Source: Actinacidiphila epipremni (GTDB taxonomy: Bacteria; Actinomycetota; Actinomycetes; Streptomycetales; Streptomycetaceae). Taken from it: a DNA stretch of 64,000 nucleotides. How positions within the stretch are numbered: the first letter of the stretch is position 1; the number at the start of each line of letters is the position of its first letter. Shown here in pieces: positions 41,689 to 50,173 of this stretch. The stretch covers positions 124,001 to 188,000 of the forward strand of contig NZ_JAATEJ010000015.1 of NCBI RefSeq assembly GCF_012034175.1, given 5' to 3'. A program made the position numbers and the translations under genes. The notes beneath the pieces were generated by a model, which was not told the origin of the DNA, did no database searches, and saw only the letters and a list, made by a program, of their open reading frames with translations.

Positions 41689-43664
41689 CCGCCGCCCCCT
41701 ACGGCACGTGGGCGTCGCCGATCGACGCCGCCACCGCCGCCTCGCACGACGGCAGCCCCGCCGACCTCGCCGCCTTCGGCGACGACCTGTGGTGGACCGC
41801 GCCCCGCCCCGCAGAAGGCGGCCGGCGCGCGCTGATCCGGCGCCGCCCCGACGGCACCGAGGAATGCCCGCTGCCCGCGCCCTGGAACGTCCGCAACCGC
41901 GTCATGGAATACGGCGGCACCCCCTGGGGCGGCGCCCTCGTCGACGGCGAACCCCTCGTCGTCTTCACCCACCACGCCGACCAGCGCCTCTACGCCTTCC
42001 ACCCCGACCGCCCCGGCGCGCGGCCCTACCCGCTCACCCCCGTCTCCACGGTCGGCGGCGGGCTGCGCTGGGCGCAACCGGCCGTGCACGCCGGGCGCGG
42101 CGAGGTGTGGGCGGTGCTGGAGGAGTTCACCGGCGACGGCCCCGCCGACCTGCGCCGGCTGCACACCGCGATCCCGCTCGACGGCTCCGCCGCCGACGAC
42201 CGGGCCGCGATACGCGAGATGGGCCCGGTCGCCCACCGCTTCGTCACCGCCCTGCGGCCCTCGCCGGACGGCCGGCAGGCGGTGTGGATCGGCTGGGACC
42301 ACCCGCGCATGCCGTGGGACGGCACCGAACTGCGCTGCGCCGACCTGCTCGGCGACGGCACGCTCGGGCCCGCCCGCACCCTGATCGGCGGGCCCGAGGA
42401 GTCCGTCGTCCAGGCCGACTGGACCCCGGACGGCACGCTGCTGGCCGCCACCGACCGCACCGGCTGGTGGAACCTGCACCGGGTGGACCCGGCCACCGGC
42501 GAGGCGGTCAACCTGCGCCCGCGCGAGGAGGAATACGCCGGGCCGCTGTGGAAACTGGGCCAGCGCTGGTTCGCCCCGCTCGACGACGGCACGGTCGCCG
42601 TCCTGCACGGCGTCGGCGCCCAGCGGCTGGCCGTGCTCGACCCCGCGACCGGGCAGCTCACCGACGCGCCCGGCCGCTGGACCGAGTGGAGCTCCACCCT
42701 CGCCGCCACCGGAAGCCGCGTCGTGGGCCTGGCCGCGAGCGCCCGCAGCGCGCACGAGATCGTCGAGCTCGACACCGCCACCGGGCACACCCGCGTCGTC
42801 GGCAACGCCCACCGCGACGCCGTCGACCCCGGCTACCTCCCCGAGCCGCAGGCCCGCGTCTTCACCGGCCCCGGCGGACGCGAGGTCCACGCCCACGTCT
42901 ACCCGCCGCGGCACATCGACCACCCGGTGGACGGCCCCGCCCCGTACGCCATCTGGGTGCACGGCGGGCCCACCAGCCGTACGTCCATGGTGTACGACCT
43001 GGAGATCGCGTACTTCACCTCGCGCGGCATCGGCGTCGCCGAGGTCAACTACGGCGGCTCCACCGGCTACGGGCGCGCCTACCGCAACCGGCTGCGCGAG
43101 CAGTGGGGCGTCGTCGACGTCGAGGACAGCGTCGCCGTCGCCGAGGGCCTGGTCGCCGAGGGCGCCGCCGACCCCGCGCGGCTGGCGATCCGCGGCGGCA
43201 GCGCCGGCGGCTGGACCAGCGCGGCGGCGCTCACCACCACCTCGACGTTCGCCTGCGGCGCGATCAGCTACCCGATCCTCGACCTCGCCGGCTGGTCGCC
43301 GGCCGGCGGCGAGACGCACGACTTCGAGGCGTGGTACCTCGAATCGCTCATCGGGCCGCACCTGGAGGTGCCCGAGCGCTACCGGGACCGCTCGCCGGTC
43401 CACCACAGCGAGCAGGTCACCGTGCCCTTCCTGCTGCTCCAGGGCCTCGACGACCCGATCTGCCCGCCCGTCCAGTGCGACCGCTTCCTCGCCGCACTCG
43501 CCGGCCGCGACCTGCCGCACGCCTACCTCGCCTTCCCCGGCGAAAGCCACGGCTTCCGCCGCCTCGACACGCTGGTGACCTGCCTGGAGGCGGAACTCTC
43601 CCTCTACGGCCAGGTCTTCGGCTTCACCCCGCCGGGGGTCCCGGTGCTGGACCTGACGCCGTGA
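41685..43664 (+). CDS. S9-family prolyl oligopeptidase-like serine peptidase
   Basis: A 659-residue peptidase. The first 400 residues have the WD-like strands of a beta-propeller (for example PSPDGRQAVWIGWDHP, DWTPDGTLLAATDRTG). The C-terminal alpha/beta hydrolase holds the triad: Ser in RGGSAGGWTS (about residue 506), Asp in QGLDDPICPP and His in GESHGFRR. No signal peptide is present. The propeller restricts substrates to short peptides. The start overlaps the M20 stop and the stop overlaps the S66 GTG, so the three genes are coupled. Confidence 0.9.
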   Translation: MTAAPYGTWASPIDAATAASHDGSPADLAAFGDDLWWTAPRPAEGGRRALIRRRPDGTEECPLPAPWNVRNRVMEYGGTPWGGALVDGEPLVVFTHHADQRLYAFHPDRPGARPYPLTPVSTVGGGLRWAQPAVHAGRGEVWAVLEEFTGDGPADLRRLHTAIPLDGSAADDRAAIREMGPVAHRFVTALRPSPDGRQAVWIGWDHPRMPWDGTELRCADLLGDGTLGPARTLIGGPEESVVQADWTPDGTLLAATDRTGWWNLHRVDPATGEAVNLRPREEEYAGPLWKLGQRWFAPLDDGTVAVLHGVGAQRLAVLDPATGQLTDAPGRWTEWSSTLAATGSRVVGLAASARSAHEIVELDTATGHTRVVGNAHRDAVDPGYLPEPQARVFTGPGGREVHAHVYPPRHIDHPVDGPAPYAIWVHGGPTSRTSMVYDLEIAYFTSRGIGVAEVNYGGSTGYGRAYRNRLREQWGVVDVEDSVAVAEGLVAEGAADPARLAIRGGSAGGWTSAAALTTTSTFACGAISYPILDLAGWSPAGGETHDFEAWYLESLIGPHLEVPERYRDRSPVHHSEQVTVPFLLLQGLDDPICPPVQCDRFLAALAGRDLPHAYLAFPGESHGFRRLDTLVTCLEAELSLYGQVFGFTPPGVPVLDLTP

Positions 43665-44977
43665 GGGGCCCCGGCGCGGGCGGCGGGGAGGCGCCGGACG
43701 GGGTGCCGGATGCTGTCCCGGCGGGGGCGCGGGGCGCCGGCCCGGGTGCCGGTGGGGGTGCGGCGCCGGGCGGGGTGCGGGCTGCGGGTTCGGGTGGAGG
43801 GCCGGGTGCCGCTTCGGGCGGGGCGCGGGCTGCGGCTCCGGGCGGAGGGCCGGGCGGTGCTGCGGGCCGGGCGCCGGGTGCGGCTGCGGGCGGGGTGCGG
43901 GTTGCGGGTTCGGGTGGAGGGCCGGGCGGTGCTGCGGGCCGGGCGCCGGGTGGGGCTTCGGGCCGGGTGCCGGGTGGGGCTTCGGGGCCGCTGGACCGGG
44001 CGCGGCGGCTCGTCGCCGGTGACCGGGTGGGGATCGTCGCGCCCGCCGGGCCCGTGCCGGGCGGGCTGCTGGCCGAGGGCGTCGAGGTGCTGCGGGGGTG
44101 GGGGCTGGAGCCGGTGCTCGCGCCGCACGTCCTGGACGCCCACCCTTCCGGCTACCTCGCGGGCGCGGACCTCGCCCGGGCGGCGGACCTCGGCGCCTTC
44201 TGGTCCGACCCGTCGCTCGCGGCGGTGCTGTGCGCCCGCGGCGGCTACGGCACGCAGCGCATGGCCGACCTGCTGGACTGGGACGCGATGGCGCGGGCCG
44301 AGCCGAAGGTCTTCGTGGGCTTCAGCGACATCACCGTGCTGCACGAGGCGTTCGCGACCCGGCTGAGCGTCGCCACCCTGCACGGCCCGATGCCCGGCAC
44401 CCCGGCCTTCCTGTCCGACCCGGCCGGCCGCGAGCACCTGCGGCGCACCCTCTTCGCCCCGCAGGAGACGCAGGTGCTCCGGGCGGTCCCGCCGGGGGAG
44501 CCGACCGCGGGCGTCGCCGGCCGGGACGCGGCGCCGGGTGCCGTCCCCGCGTCCGCCCCGCAGGGGTGCGCGCTCGTGCCCGGGCGGGCCACCGGCGTGA
44601 CCATGGGCGGGTGCCTGAGCCTGCTCGCCTCGGACCTCGGTACGCGCTCGGGCCGGCCGTCCGCCGCAGGCGGCATCGTGCTGCTGGAGGACACCGGCGA
44701 GGAGCCGTACCGGCTCGACCGCTACCTCACCCAACTGCTGCGCAGCGGCTGGCTGGACGGCGTCGCCGGGATCGCGGCCGGCTCGTGGGAGGGCTGCGGC
44801 CCCTACGCCGACGTGCGGGCGCTGCTGCTCGACCGGCTCGCCCCGCTCGGCGTGCCCGTCCTGGAGGGCCTGCCCTTCGGCCACGGCACCCCCGCGCTCA
44901 CCGTGCCGCTCGGCGCGGCGGCGACCCTCGACGCCGGGGCCGGCACCCTCACCCTGCACGCCCCGGCCCTGCGCTGA
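43661..44977 (+). CDS. S66 LD-carboxypeptidase with repetitive N-terminal extension
   Basis: A 438-residue protein if started at the overlapping GTG 43661, or 336 residues from GTG 43967, which is closer to family length. The first 105 residues are Gly/Ala/Pro/Arg repeats with no fold. The enzyme begins LDRARRLVAGDRVGIVAPAG. The nucleophile is the serine of FVGFSDITVLH, preceded by CARGGYGTQRMADLLD; Glu is in LLEDTGEEPY and His in PFGHGTPA. A Pro/Ala insert lies mid-domain. Members cut the LD bond between the diamino acid and D-Ala in murein tetrapeptide, consistent with a D-aminopeptidase nearby. Confidence 0.85.
   Translation: MRGPGAGGGEAPDGVPDAVPAGARGAGPGAGGGAAPGGVRAAGSGGGPGAASGGARAAAPGGGPGGAAGRAPGAAAGGVRVAGSGGGPGGAAGRAPGGASGRVPGGASGPLDRARRLVAGDRVGIVAPAGPVPGGLLAEGVEVLRGWGLEPVLAPHVLDAHPSGYLAGADLARAADLGAFWSDPSLAAVLCARGGYGTQRMADLLDWDAMARAEPKVFVGFSDITVLHEAFATRLSVATLHGPMPGTPAFLSDPAGREHLRRTLFAPQETQVLRAVPPGEPTAGVAGRDAAPGAVPASAPQGCALVPGRATGVTMGGCLSLLASDLGTRSGRPSAAGGIVLLEDTGEEPYRLDRYLTQLLRSGWLDGVAGIAAGSWEGCGPYADVRALLLDRLAPLGVPVLEGLPFGHGTPALTVPLGAAATLDAGAGTLTLHAPALR
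43675..43990 (+). repeat. GC-rich minisatellite encoding the S66 N-terminal extension
   Basis: Imperfect tandem units such as GGGCCGGGCGGTGCTGCGGG and GCGCCGGGTGGGGCTTCGGG recur about every 30-60 bp. The block GGGTTCGGGTGGAGGGCCGG occurs twice (about 43785 and 43906). Both sit inside or just ahead of the S66 gene, depending on the true start. Confidence 0.65.
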
Positions 44978-45346
44978 CCCCGCCGCCCGCGGCTCACCCA
45001 TCTGCCGTAGGCCCGCGCCCCGTACGGTGGGCCGGTCCGGCGGACCCCGCGCGCGCAGCCGCACGCCCCCGTACGGCGTACGCCGCCTCGCCCCGATGCA
45101 GGGCGCATGCCCCCGCCGCGGGACCGCCCCGGTCGCCCGCGGGGCGGCTGCGACACCGGTGAACCCCGAGGCGCCCGCCCCCGGGCGCGCCCCGCGGCTG
45201 CGCCGCGGCCACCGCGCCACCAGCCGCGTAACAGCCGCGGTGGCACCGTTGACACCCCGCCGCGCCCGTGACCTACTAACGGGATCGAACTCGATGTCGT
45301 AATGCGGCCCCGGCCCTCACGCGCCCGGGCCCCAGGGGGAATTGCG
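44978..45346. other. 369-bp intergenic region before the M14 peptidase
   Basis: No gene. The first part is GC-rich with small dyads (such as GCGGCTGCGCCGCGG near 45197). A candidate promoter is TTGACA at 45249-45254 with TACTAA at 45274-45279, spacer 19 bp, 68 bp before the GTG start. Confidence 0.45.
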
Positions 45347-46594
45347 GTGACGAGGATGGCGGGGATGCTCTATCCGACGACCGGCGAAGTGACTGCGGGC
45401 GCACGGGCGCTCGCACTCGGCTACCCGGGGATCTGCCGGCTGGGGGAGGTCGGCAGATCGCGGGCCGGCCGCCCGCTGCTGATGCTGACGGTCGGGCACG
45501 GCGAGCGCAACGTCCTGGTCGTCGCCGGACCGCACGCCAACGAGGCCGCGGTGGGCGGCGCGACAGCGCTGCGGCTCGCCCACACCATCGCCCGCCGGCG
45601 CGCGGACGGCGACGACGACGGCAGCAGCTGGCACTTCCTGCTGTGCATCGACCCGGACGGCGCCGCCCTCAACGAGCCATGGCTGTCCGGCCCCTACACG
45701 CTGCGCGGCCACTACGCGCACTTCTTCCGGCCCTGCACCGCCGAGCAGCCCGAGTGGCTGCCGGCCGGCGAGGACGACCGCTGCCCGGCGCTGCCCGAGA
45801 CCCGCGCGCTGGTCGACGTCCTCGACGCGCTGCGCCCGGTGCTCCAGTGCTCGCTGCACGGCATCGACGTCGGCGGCAGCTTTGTCCAGCTCACCAGCGA
45901 CGTGCCCGGCGTCCCGGAGCGCATCGGCAAGTCCGCCGCCGAGCTGGACATCCCGCTGGAGAGCGGCTCCTCCGACGCCTTCCAATGGCCGAGCCCCGGC
46001 CCCGGCGTCTACGTGATGCCGCCGTGCGACGACCCCGCCGCCGGCGACGGCGCCCACTCCACCTGGGTGCGCGCCCAGCGCTACGACGGGGTCACCGCGA
46101 TCGTCGAGGTGCCCATGTGGGCGTGCGACCGCAGCGCCGACACCACCCCGCACCCCGACCCGGACCGCGCCCTGCGCACCGCCGGCGCCGCGCTGCGCCG
46201 CGACCTGCCGGCCGTCGCCCGGGTGCTGGACGCCGTGGAGACGCAGCTCGACGACCCCGACTGCCCGCTGCTGCGCACCGTCCGCGAACTCGTCGGGCTC
46301 GGGCCCGCGCTCACCGCCGACTGGGACCCGGCGGTCCGCGCGCCGGGCGCCGCGCCGCTGCCCGACATGACCACCGCGCGGGTCACCAGCATCGAGGTCT
46401 ACGCCCAGCGCATCCCGCTGCGCGCCGCCGCGATGCTCCGCCAGGTCGCGGACGTGCCGCCGGTCGCCCGGCTCGTCGACACCTGGTGCGACGCCTACGA
46501 GCGCGCCTACCACCCGCGCTGGGTGCCGGTCACCGACCAGGTCGAGCAGCAGGCCCGCAGCGTGCTGGCCGTCTACGAGGAACTCCACGTCTGA
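45347..46594 (+). CDS. M14-family zinc carboxypeptidase
   Basis: A 415-residue metallopeptidase. The HxxE zinc pair is His63/Glu66 in GPHANEAAVGG, the third ligand is the histidine of CSLHGIDVGGSF, and the catalytic glutamate is in AIVEVPMWAC. No signal sequence is evident, which points to cytoplasmic peptides. GTG 45347 follows AGGGGGA by 6 bp; an ATG at 45302 lacks a ribosome site. Some M14 enzymes cleave gamma-D-Glu-diaminopimelate bonds. Placed after the D-peptide cluster, that is an attractive but unproven role. Confidence 0.85.
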   Translation: MTRMAGMLYPTTGEVTAGARALALGYPGICRLGEVGRSRAGRPLLMLTVGHGERNVLVVAGPHANEAAVGGATALRLAHTIARRRADGDDDGSSWHFLLCIDPDGAALNEPWLSGPYTLRGHYAHFFRPCTAEQPEWLPAGEDDRCPALPETRALVDVLDALRPVLQCSLHGIDVGGSFVQLTSDVPGVPERIGKSAAELDIPLESGSSDAFQWPSPGPGVYVMPPCDDPAAGDGAHSTWVRAQRYDGVTAIVEVPMWACDRSADTTPHPDPDRALRTAGAALRRDLPAVARVLDAVETQLDDPDCPLLRTVRELVGLGPALTADWDPAVRAPGAAPLPDMTTARVTSIEVYAQRIPLRAAAMLRQVADVPPVARLVDTWCDAYERAYHPRWVPVTDQVEQQARSVLAVYEELHV

Positions 46595-46735
46595 CCGCGG
46601 CGCGCACATCCGGCGTTCCCGGGCCCCCGTCACCCGGGCCCCCGTCACCCGGACGGCCGAGCATCCCGCCGCGCCCGCCGCCCCCGCGGGCGACCATGGC
46701 CGCAAGGACCCGCAGCGGAAGGGCAGGTGGGCGCC

Positions 46736-46984
46736 ATGGCATCCGACACGTCCGGCAAGGCGTCCGGCGGCGGCATGCGCGACCGGCTCACACCGGGCAG
46801 GATCGTCGTGCTGGTGCTCGGCGTCCTCGCGCTGGTCTTCATCTTCGAGAACACCCGCGACGTCCGCATCCGGCTGCTGGTCCCCGAGGTCACCATGCCG
46901 CTGTGGCTGGCGCTGCTCATCACCTACGTCATCGGCTGGCTGTGCGGCCGTTTCCTCACCACCTCGCGGCGCCGCCGCCGCTGA
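46736..46984 (+). CDS. LapA-like (DUF1049) small membrane protein
   Basis: An 82-residue protein with two helices (IVVLVLGVLALVFIF and LWLALLITYVIGWLCG) around the conserved ENTRDVRIRLLVPEV turn, and an Arg-rich end (RRRRR) on the cytoplasmic side. This matches the lipopolysaccharide-assembly LapA fold family, found also in bacteria without LPS. The start at 46736 is preceded by CAGGTGG; GTG 46727 is the alternative. Function in actinomycetes is unknown. Confidence 0.8.
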   Translation: MASDTSGKASGGGMRDRLTPGRIVVLVLGVLALVFIFENTRDVRIRLLVPEVTMPLWLALLITYVIGWLCGRFLTTSRRRRR

Positions 46985-47006
46985 CCCCGGCGCCGGGCCC
47001 GGGCCG

Positions 47007-47519
47007 TCAGCCCCTGGGCGCCACCGGCAGCGGGGCCGTCAGCGGCTTGCCCATGCAGATGCTCAGCTCCTCGTGCCGGTAGTAGCCGAACTTCTTCACC
47101 GGGACATAGCCGCAGGAGGTGTAGAGCGCTATCGCCTCGGGCTGCCGCGAGCCCGTCTCCAGCACCATCCGGCGGCGCCCGGCGGCGGCTGCCGTCGCCT
47201 CCAGCTCGGCCAGGATCCGCCGCGCCAGGCCCTGCCCGCGCCGCTCCCGTACGACGAACATCCGCTTGATCTCCGCGTCCCCGTCCTCATGCCCCTCCGG
47301 CGACGCCTCCTGCGCACGCCAGCCGCCGCTCGCGACCGGCTCGCCGTCGGCGTCGAAGGCCACCAGGTACAGGCCGTGCGGCGGGTCGAAGTGGTCGGCC
47401 GCCATCGGCGTCAGATCGCCCTCGCCGTACCGCTCGGCATACTCCAGCTGCACCAGGCCGTCGAGCCGCACCGCGGCGGCGTCGTCGTAACGCGTCGTTC
47501 TGATCTCCACGACCGCCAT
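47007..47519 (-). CDS. GNAT-family N-acetyltransferase
   Basis: A 170-residue acetyl-CoA-dependent transferase. The pyrophosphate loop is VRERRGQGLARRIL, preceded by the strand EIKRMFVV and followed by LETGSRQPEAIALYTSCGYV, the standard B motif. The acceptor is unknown. The ATG at 47519 is 85 bp from the divergent exonuclease III gene. It converges on the LapA-like gene with a 12-bp palindrome (CCCGGCGCCGGG, 46986-46997) between them that may weakly terminate both. Confidence 0.85.
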   Translation of the reverse strand: MAVVEIRTTRYDDAAAVRLDGLVQLEYAERYGEGDLTPMAADHFDPPHGLYLVAFDADGEPVASGGWRAQEASPEGHEDGDAEIKRMFVVRERRGQGLARRILAELEATAAAAGRRRMVLETGSRQPEAIALYTSCGYVPVKKFGYYRHEELSICMGKPLTAPLPVAPRG

Positions 47520-47591
47520 CGTAGACGGTGGGTCCGACAATTCGTCGCACAGCAGTACGACCCGGGTTTTCCGCCGCCGCGGGGGTGCGGG

Positions 47592-47597
47592 TATCGT
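47592..47597 (+). promoter_or_regulatory. -10 element before exonuclease III
   Basis: TATCGT ends 7 bp before the GTG at 47605, and no ribosome site is present, which suggests a leaderless transcript. TTTTCC lies 19 bp upstream as a poor -35. Confidence 0.3.
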
Positions 47598-47604
47598 CCG
47601 TGCG

Positions 47605-48438
47605 GTGCCGACCACCGTGACCACCGTGAACGTCAACGGGCTGCGGGCCGCCGCGCGCAAGGGCTTCCTGCCCTGGCTGGAGCGGACCGCCGCCGATGTC
47701 ATCTGCCTGCAGGAAGTCCGCGCCGAGCCCGACCAGCTCCCCGAGGAACTGCGCGACCCCGAGGGCTGGCACGCCTACCACGCGCCCGCCGCCACCAAGG
47801 GCCGGGCCGGCGTCTCCGTCCTGTCCCGGGTCGCGCCCACCGCGGTCCGCGTCGGCTTCGGCTCCGCCGAGTTCGACGCCGCCGGCCGCTACCTGGAGGT
47901 CGACCTGCCGGGCGACGGCACCGCGGGCGGCTCCGGGCCCGGCCTGACGGTCGGCAGCCTCTACCTGCCCACCGGCGAGGCCGAGACCGAGCGGCAGGAC
48001 GCGAAATACCGCTTCATGGCGGAATTCCGCGCCCACCTCGACGCCCTGCGCGACCGCACCGCCGCCACCGGCGGCCACGCCGTGGTCTGCGGCGACTGGA
48101 ACATCGCCCACGGCGAGGCCGACATCCGCAACTGGCGCGGCAACCGCAAGAACTCCGGATTCCTGCCCGAGGAGCGCGCCTGGGTCGGCGAACTGCTCGG
48201 CGCCGAAGGCGGCTGGACCGACGTCGTGCGCCTGCTCCACCCGGACGTCGAGGGCCCGTACAGCTGGTGGTCCTACCGCGGCAAGGCGTTCGACAACGAC
48301 ACCGGCTGGCGCATCGACTACCACCTGGCCACGCCGAAACTCGCCGCCGCGGCCACCGCCGCCACCGTCGAGCGCGCCGCGACCTACGCCGAGCGCTGGT
48401 CCGACCACGCGCCGGTCGCCGTCACGTACACCCTCTGA
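47605..48438 (+). CDS. xthA: Exodeoxyribonuclease III
   Basis: A 277-residue Mg-dependent AP endonuclease/3'-exonuclease of base excision repair. The endonuclease/exonuclease/phosphatase fold is clear: TVNVNGLRAAARKGF, VICLQEVRA (metal Glu), SLYLPTGEA, VVCGDWNIAHGEADI, DVVRLLHPDVEGPYSWWSYRG and the final SDHAPV histidine. The start could be GTG 47605 or GTG 47617; the conserved part begins at the latter. It is a single gene, divergent from the GNAT. Confidence 0.93.
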   Translation: MPTTVTTVNVNGLRAAARKGFLPWLERTAADVICLQEVRAEPDQLPEELRDPEGWHAYHAPAATKGRAGVSVLSRVAPTAVRVGFGSAEFDAAGRYLEVDLPGDGTAGGSGPGLTVGSLYLPTGEAETERQDAKYRFMAEFRAHLDALRDRTAATGGHAVVCGDWNIAHGEADIRNWRGNRKNSGFLPEERAWVGELLGAEGGWTDVVRLLHPDVEGPYSWWSYRGKAFDNDTGWRIDYHLATPKLAAAATAATVERAATYAERWSDHAPVAVTYTL

Positions 48439-48556
48439 CGCCGGCCCGGGAGCGGCCCGGGTGCGGTCCGGGTGCGGCAGGGGCGGCGGCCTGGCGGCGG
48501 CCGGGCGCGGGAAAAGAGCAGGCCGTGCCGGTGGGGCCGGTGGCATCCTGGGCGCC

Positions 48557-49303
48557 GTGAACCGACCAGAAGTCACCGTCCGCGTCCCCGCCGAGCTGCG
48601 CCTCTTCCTGCCCTCCGACCGCCGCACGGCGGCGCTTGCGCTCACCACGGACGGTTCGTCCTCGCTCGGCCACGTCGTGGAGTCGCTGGGCATCCCGCTG
48701 ACCGAGGTCGGCGGCCTCGCCGTCGACGGCCGCGAGGTGCCGGCCCGGCACATTCCCGAGCAGGGCGAGGTCGTCGACGTCCGGCCGGTGGCCCGCCCGC
48801 AGGCCGTGCCCGGCGCGCCGCTGCGCTTCCTGCTGGACGTCCACCTCGGCACCCTCGCCCGGCGGCTGCGGCTGCTGGGCGTGGACGCGGCCTACGCGAG
48901 CGAGGACATCGGCGACCCGGCGCTCGCCGCGCAGTCGGCCCGGGAGCGCCGGGTGATGCTCTCCCGCGACCGCGGCCTGCTGCGCCGCCGCGAGCTGTGG
49001 GCCGGCGGCTACGTCTACAGCGACCGCCCCGAGGAGCAGCTCCAGGACGTCCTGGACCGCTTCGAGCCGGACCTCGCGCCCTGGACCCGCTGCGTCGCCT
49101 GCAACGGGCCGCTGCGCGACGCCGACAAGGACGCCGTGCGCGACCGGCTCGCCGCCGGCACCGAGAAGTCCTACGACGTCTTCGCCGAGTGCGCCGCCTG
49201 CGGCCGGGTCTACTGGCGCGGCGCCCACCACACCCGCCTCGCCGCCGTCGTGGAGCAGGCCCTCCACGACCACGCAGTACGCCGAGCCGGCCGTACGCCG
49301 TAG
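48557..49303 (+). CDS. Mut7-C RNase-domain protein with ubiquitin-like N-terminus
   Basis: A 248-residue protein. Residues 1-75 match the ThiS/ubiquitin-like Mut7-C-ub domain (VTVRVPAELRLFLPSD). The Mut7-C PIN-like RNase domain follows, with acidic residues in FLLDVHLGTLARRLRLLGVD and RRVMLSRDRGLLRRREL. A C-terminal zinc ribbon has CVACNGPL and CAACGRVYWRG. Members are thought to be nucleases acting on RNA; no substrate is known. The start is GTG 48557, 118 bp after exonuclease III on the same strand. Confidence 0.85.
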   Translation: MNRPEVTVRVPAELRLFLPSDRRTAALALTTDGSSSLGHVVESLGIPLTEVGGLAVDGREVPARHIPEQGEVVDVRPVARPQAVPGAPLRFLLDVHLGTLARRLRLLGVDAAYASEDIGDPALAAQSARERRVMLSRDRGLLRRRELWAGGYVYSDRPEEQLQDVLDRFEPDLAPWTRCVACNGPLRDADKDAVRDRLAAGTEKSYDVFAECAACGRVYWRGAHHTRLAAVVEQALHDHAVRRAGRTP

Positions 49304-49406
49304 CAAACCGTGGCAAATTGCCGCGCCGTACCCGGGCCCCGCACGCTCCTCCACCGACAATCACTTCTTCCTGGACAAAAAAAGTTTTCGGTGCGAGGGT
49401 GGAGCC

Positions 49407-50054
49407 ATGTGGGACGTGAGCGTGATCGAGGACGCCGAGGCGGCAGCCGTCTCGCTGGATCCGGTACGGGCCCGGCTGCTCGCCGAGCTCGCCGCGGGAC
49501 CGGCGTCGGCGACGATGCTGGCCGGGCGGGTCGGGCTGCCCCGGCAGAAGGTGAACTACCACCTCAAGGCGCTGGAGAAGCACGGCCTGGTCGCGCTCGC
49601 CGGCGAGCGCAGGAAGGGCAACGTCACCGAGCGGTTGATGCGTGCCACGGCCGCCTCGTATGTCATCTCGCCGGCGGCGCTGGCCGCCGTGCAGCCCGAT
49701 CCCGGCCGCTTCCGCGACCAGCTGTCGGCGCGCTGGCTGCTGGCGCTGGCCGCGCGGCTGGTCCGCGACGTCGGGGCGCTGGTCACCGGCGCCGACCGGG
49801 CCGGGCAGCGGCTGGCCACCTACGCGCTGGACGGCGAGGTGCGCTTCGCCTCGGCCGCGCAGCGGGCCGCCTTCGTCGAGGAGTTGACCGCGGGCGTCGG
49901 CGCGCTCATCGCCAAATACCACGACGAGGACGCCGAGGGCGGTCGCCCGCACCGCGTCGTCGTCGCCTTGCACCCCGCGCTGCGGCCCACCGCCGAGGTC
50001 ACTGCCGAGGTGACCCCCGAGGTCACCGCCGGCGGCCCGCCCGCGCAGGACTGA
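49407..50054 (+). CDS. ArsR-like winged-helix regulator paired with an SRPBCC protein
   Basis: A 215-residue regulator. The HTH is LAGRVGLPRQKVNYHLKALE near residue 45, followed by the wing GLVALAGERRKGN. The remaining helices are typical of ArsR-type proteins adjacent to AHSA1 genes, and the tail repeats AEVTAEVTPEVT. The ATG at 49407 has GGGTGGAG upstream. An unusually A/T-rich run (GGACAAAAAAAGTTTTC, about 49372-49388) lies just before it and could be its operator. The SRPBCC gene follows after 119 bp of short repeats and is the probable target. Confidence 0.82.
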   Translation: MWDVSVIEDAEAAAVSLDPVRARLLAELAAGPASATMLAGRVGLPRQKVNYHLKALEKHGLVALAGERRKGNVTERLMRATAASYVISPAALAAVQPDPGRFRDQLSARWLLALAARLVRDVGALVTGADRAGQRLATYALDGEVRFASAAQRAAFVEELTAGVGALIAKYHDEDAEGGRPHRVVVALHPALRPTAEVTAEVTPEVTAGGPPAQD

Positions 50055-50095
50055 CCCGCCGGCACGGCTCGGGCCCCACCGCCGGGACCGGAACC

Positions 50096-50150
50096 GCGCA
50101 CCGCAACCGCGCACCAGAGCCGCGTACCAGAGCCGCGCAACCGAACGCGA
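50096..50150. repeat. Short direct repeats between the ArsR-like and SRPBCC genes
   Basis: ACCAGAGCCGCG occurs twice in tandem, flanked by related CGCACCGCAACCGCGCACC and GCCGCGCAACCG units. The spacing is about 14-16 bp. The segment is noncoding. Confidence 0.45.
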
Positions 50151-50173
50151 CACCAGGAAGAAGAGGCACCACC

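Noticed and set aside
43675..43990. Possible CRISPR-like array
   Set aside because: Units are imperfect, GC-only and without unique spacers; it is a coding or leader minisatellite.
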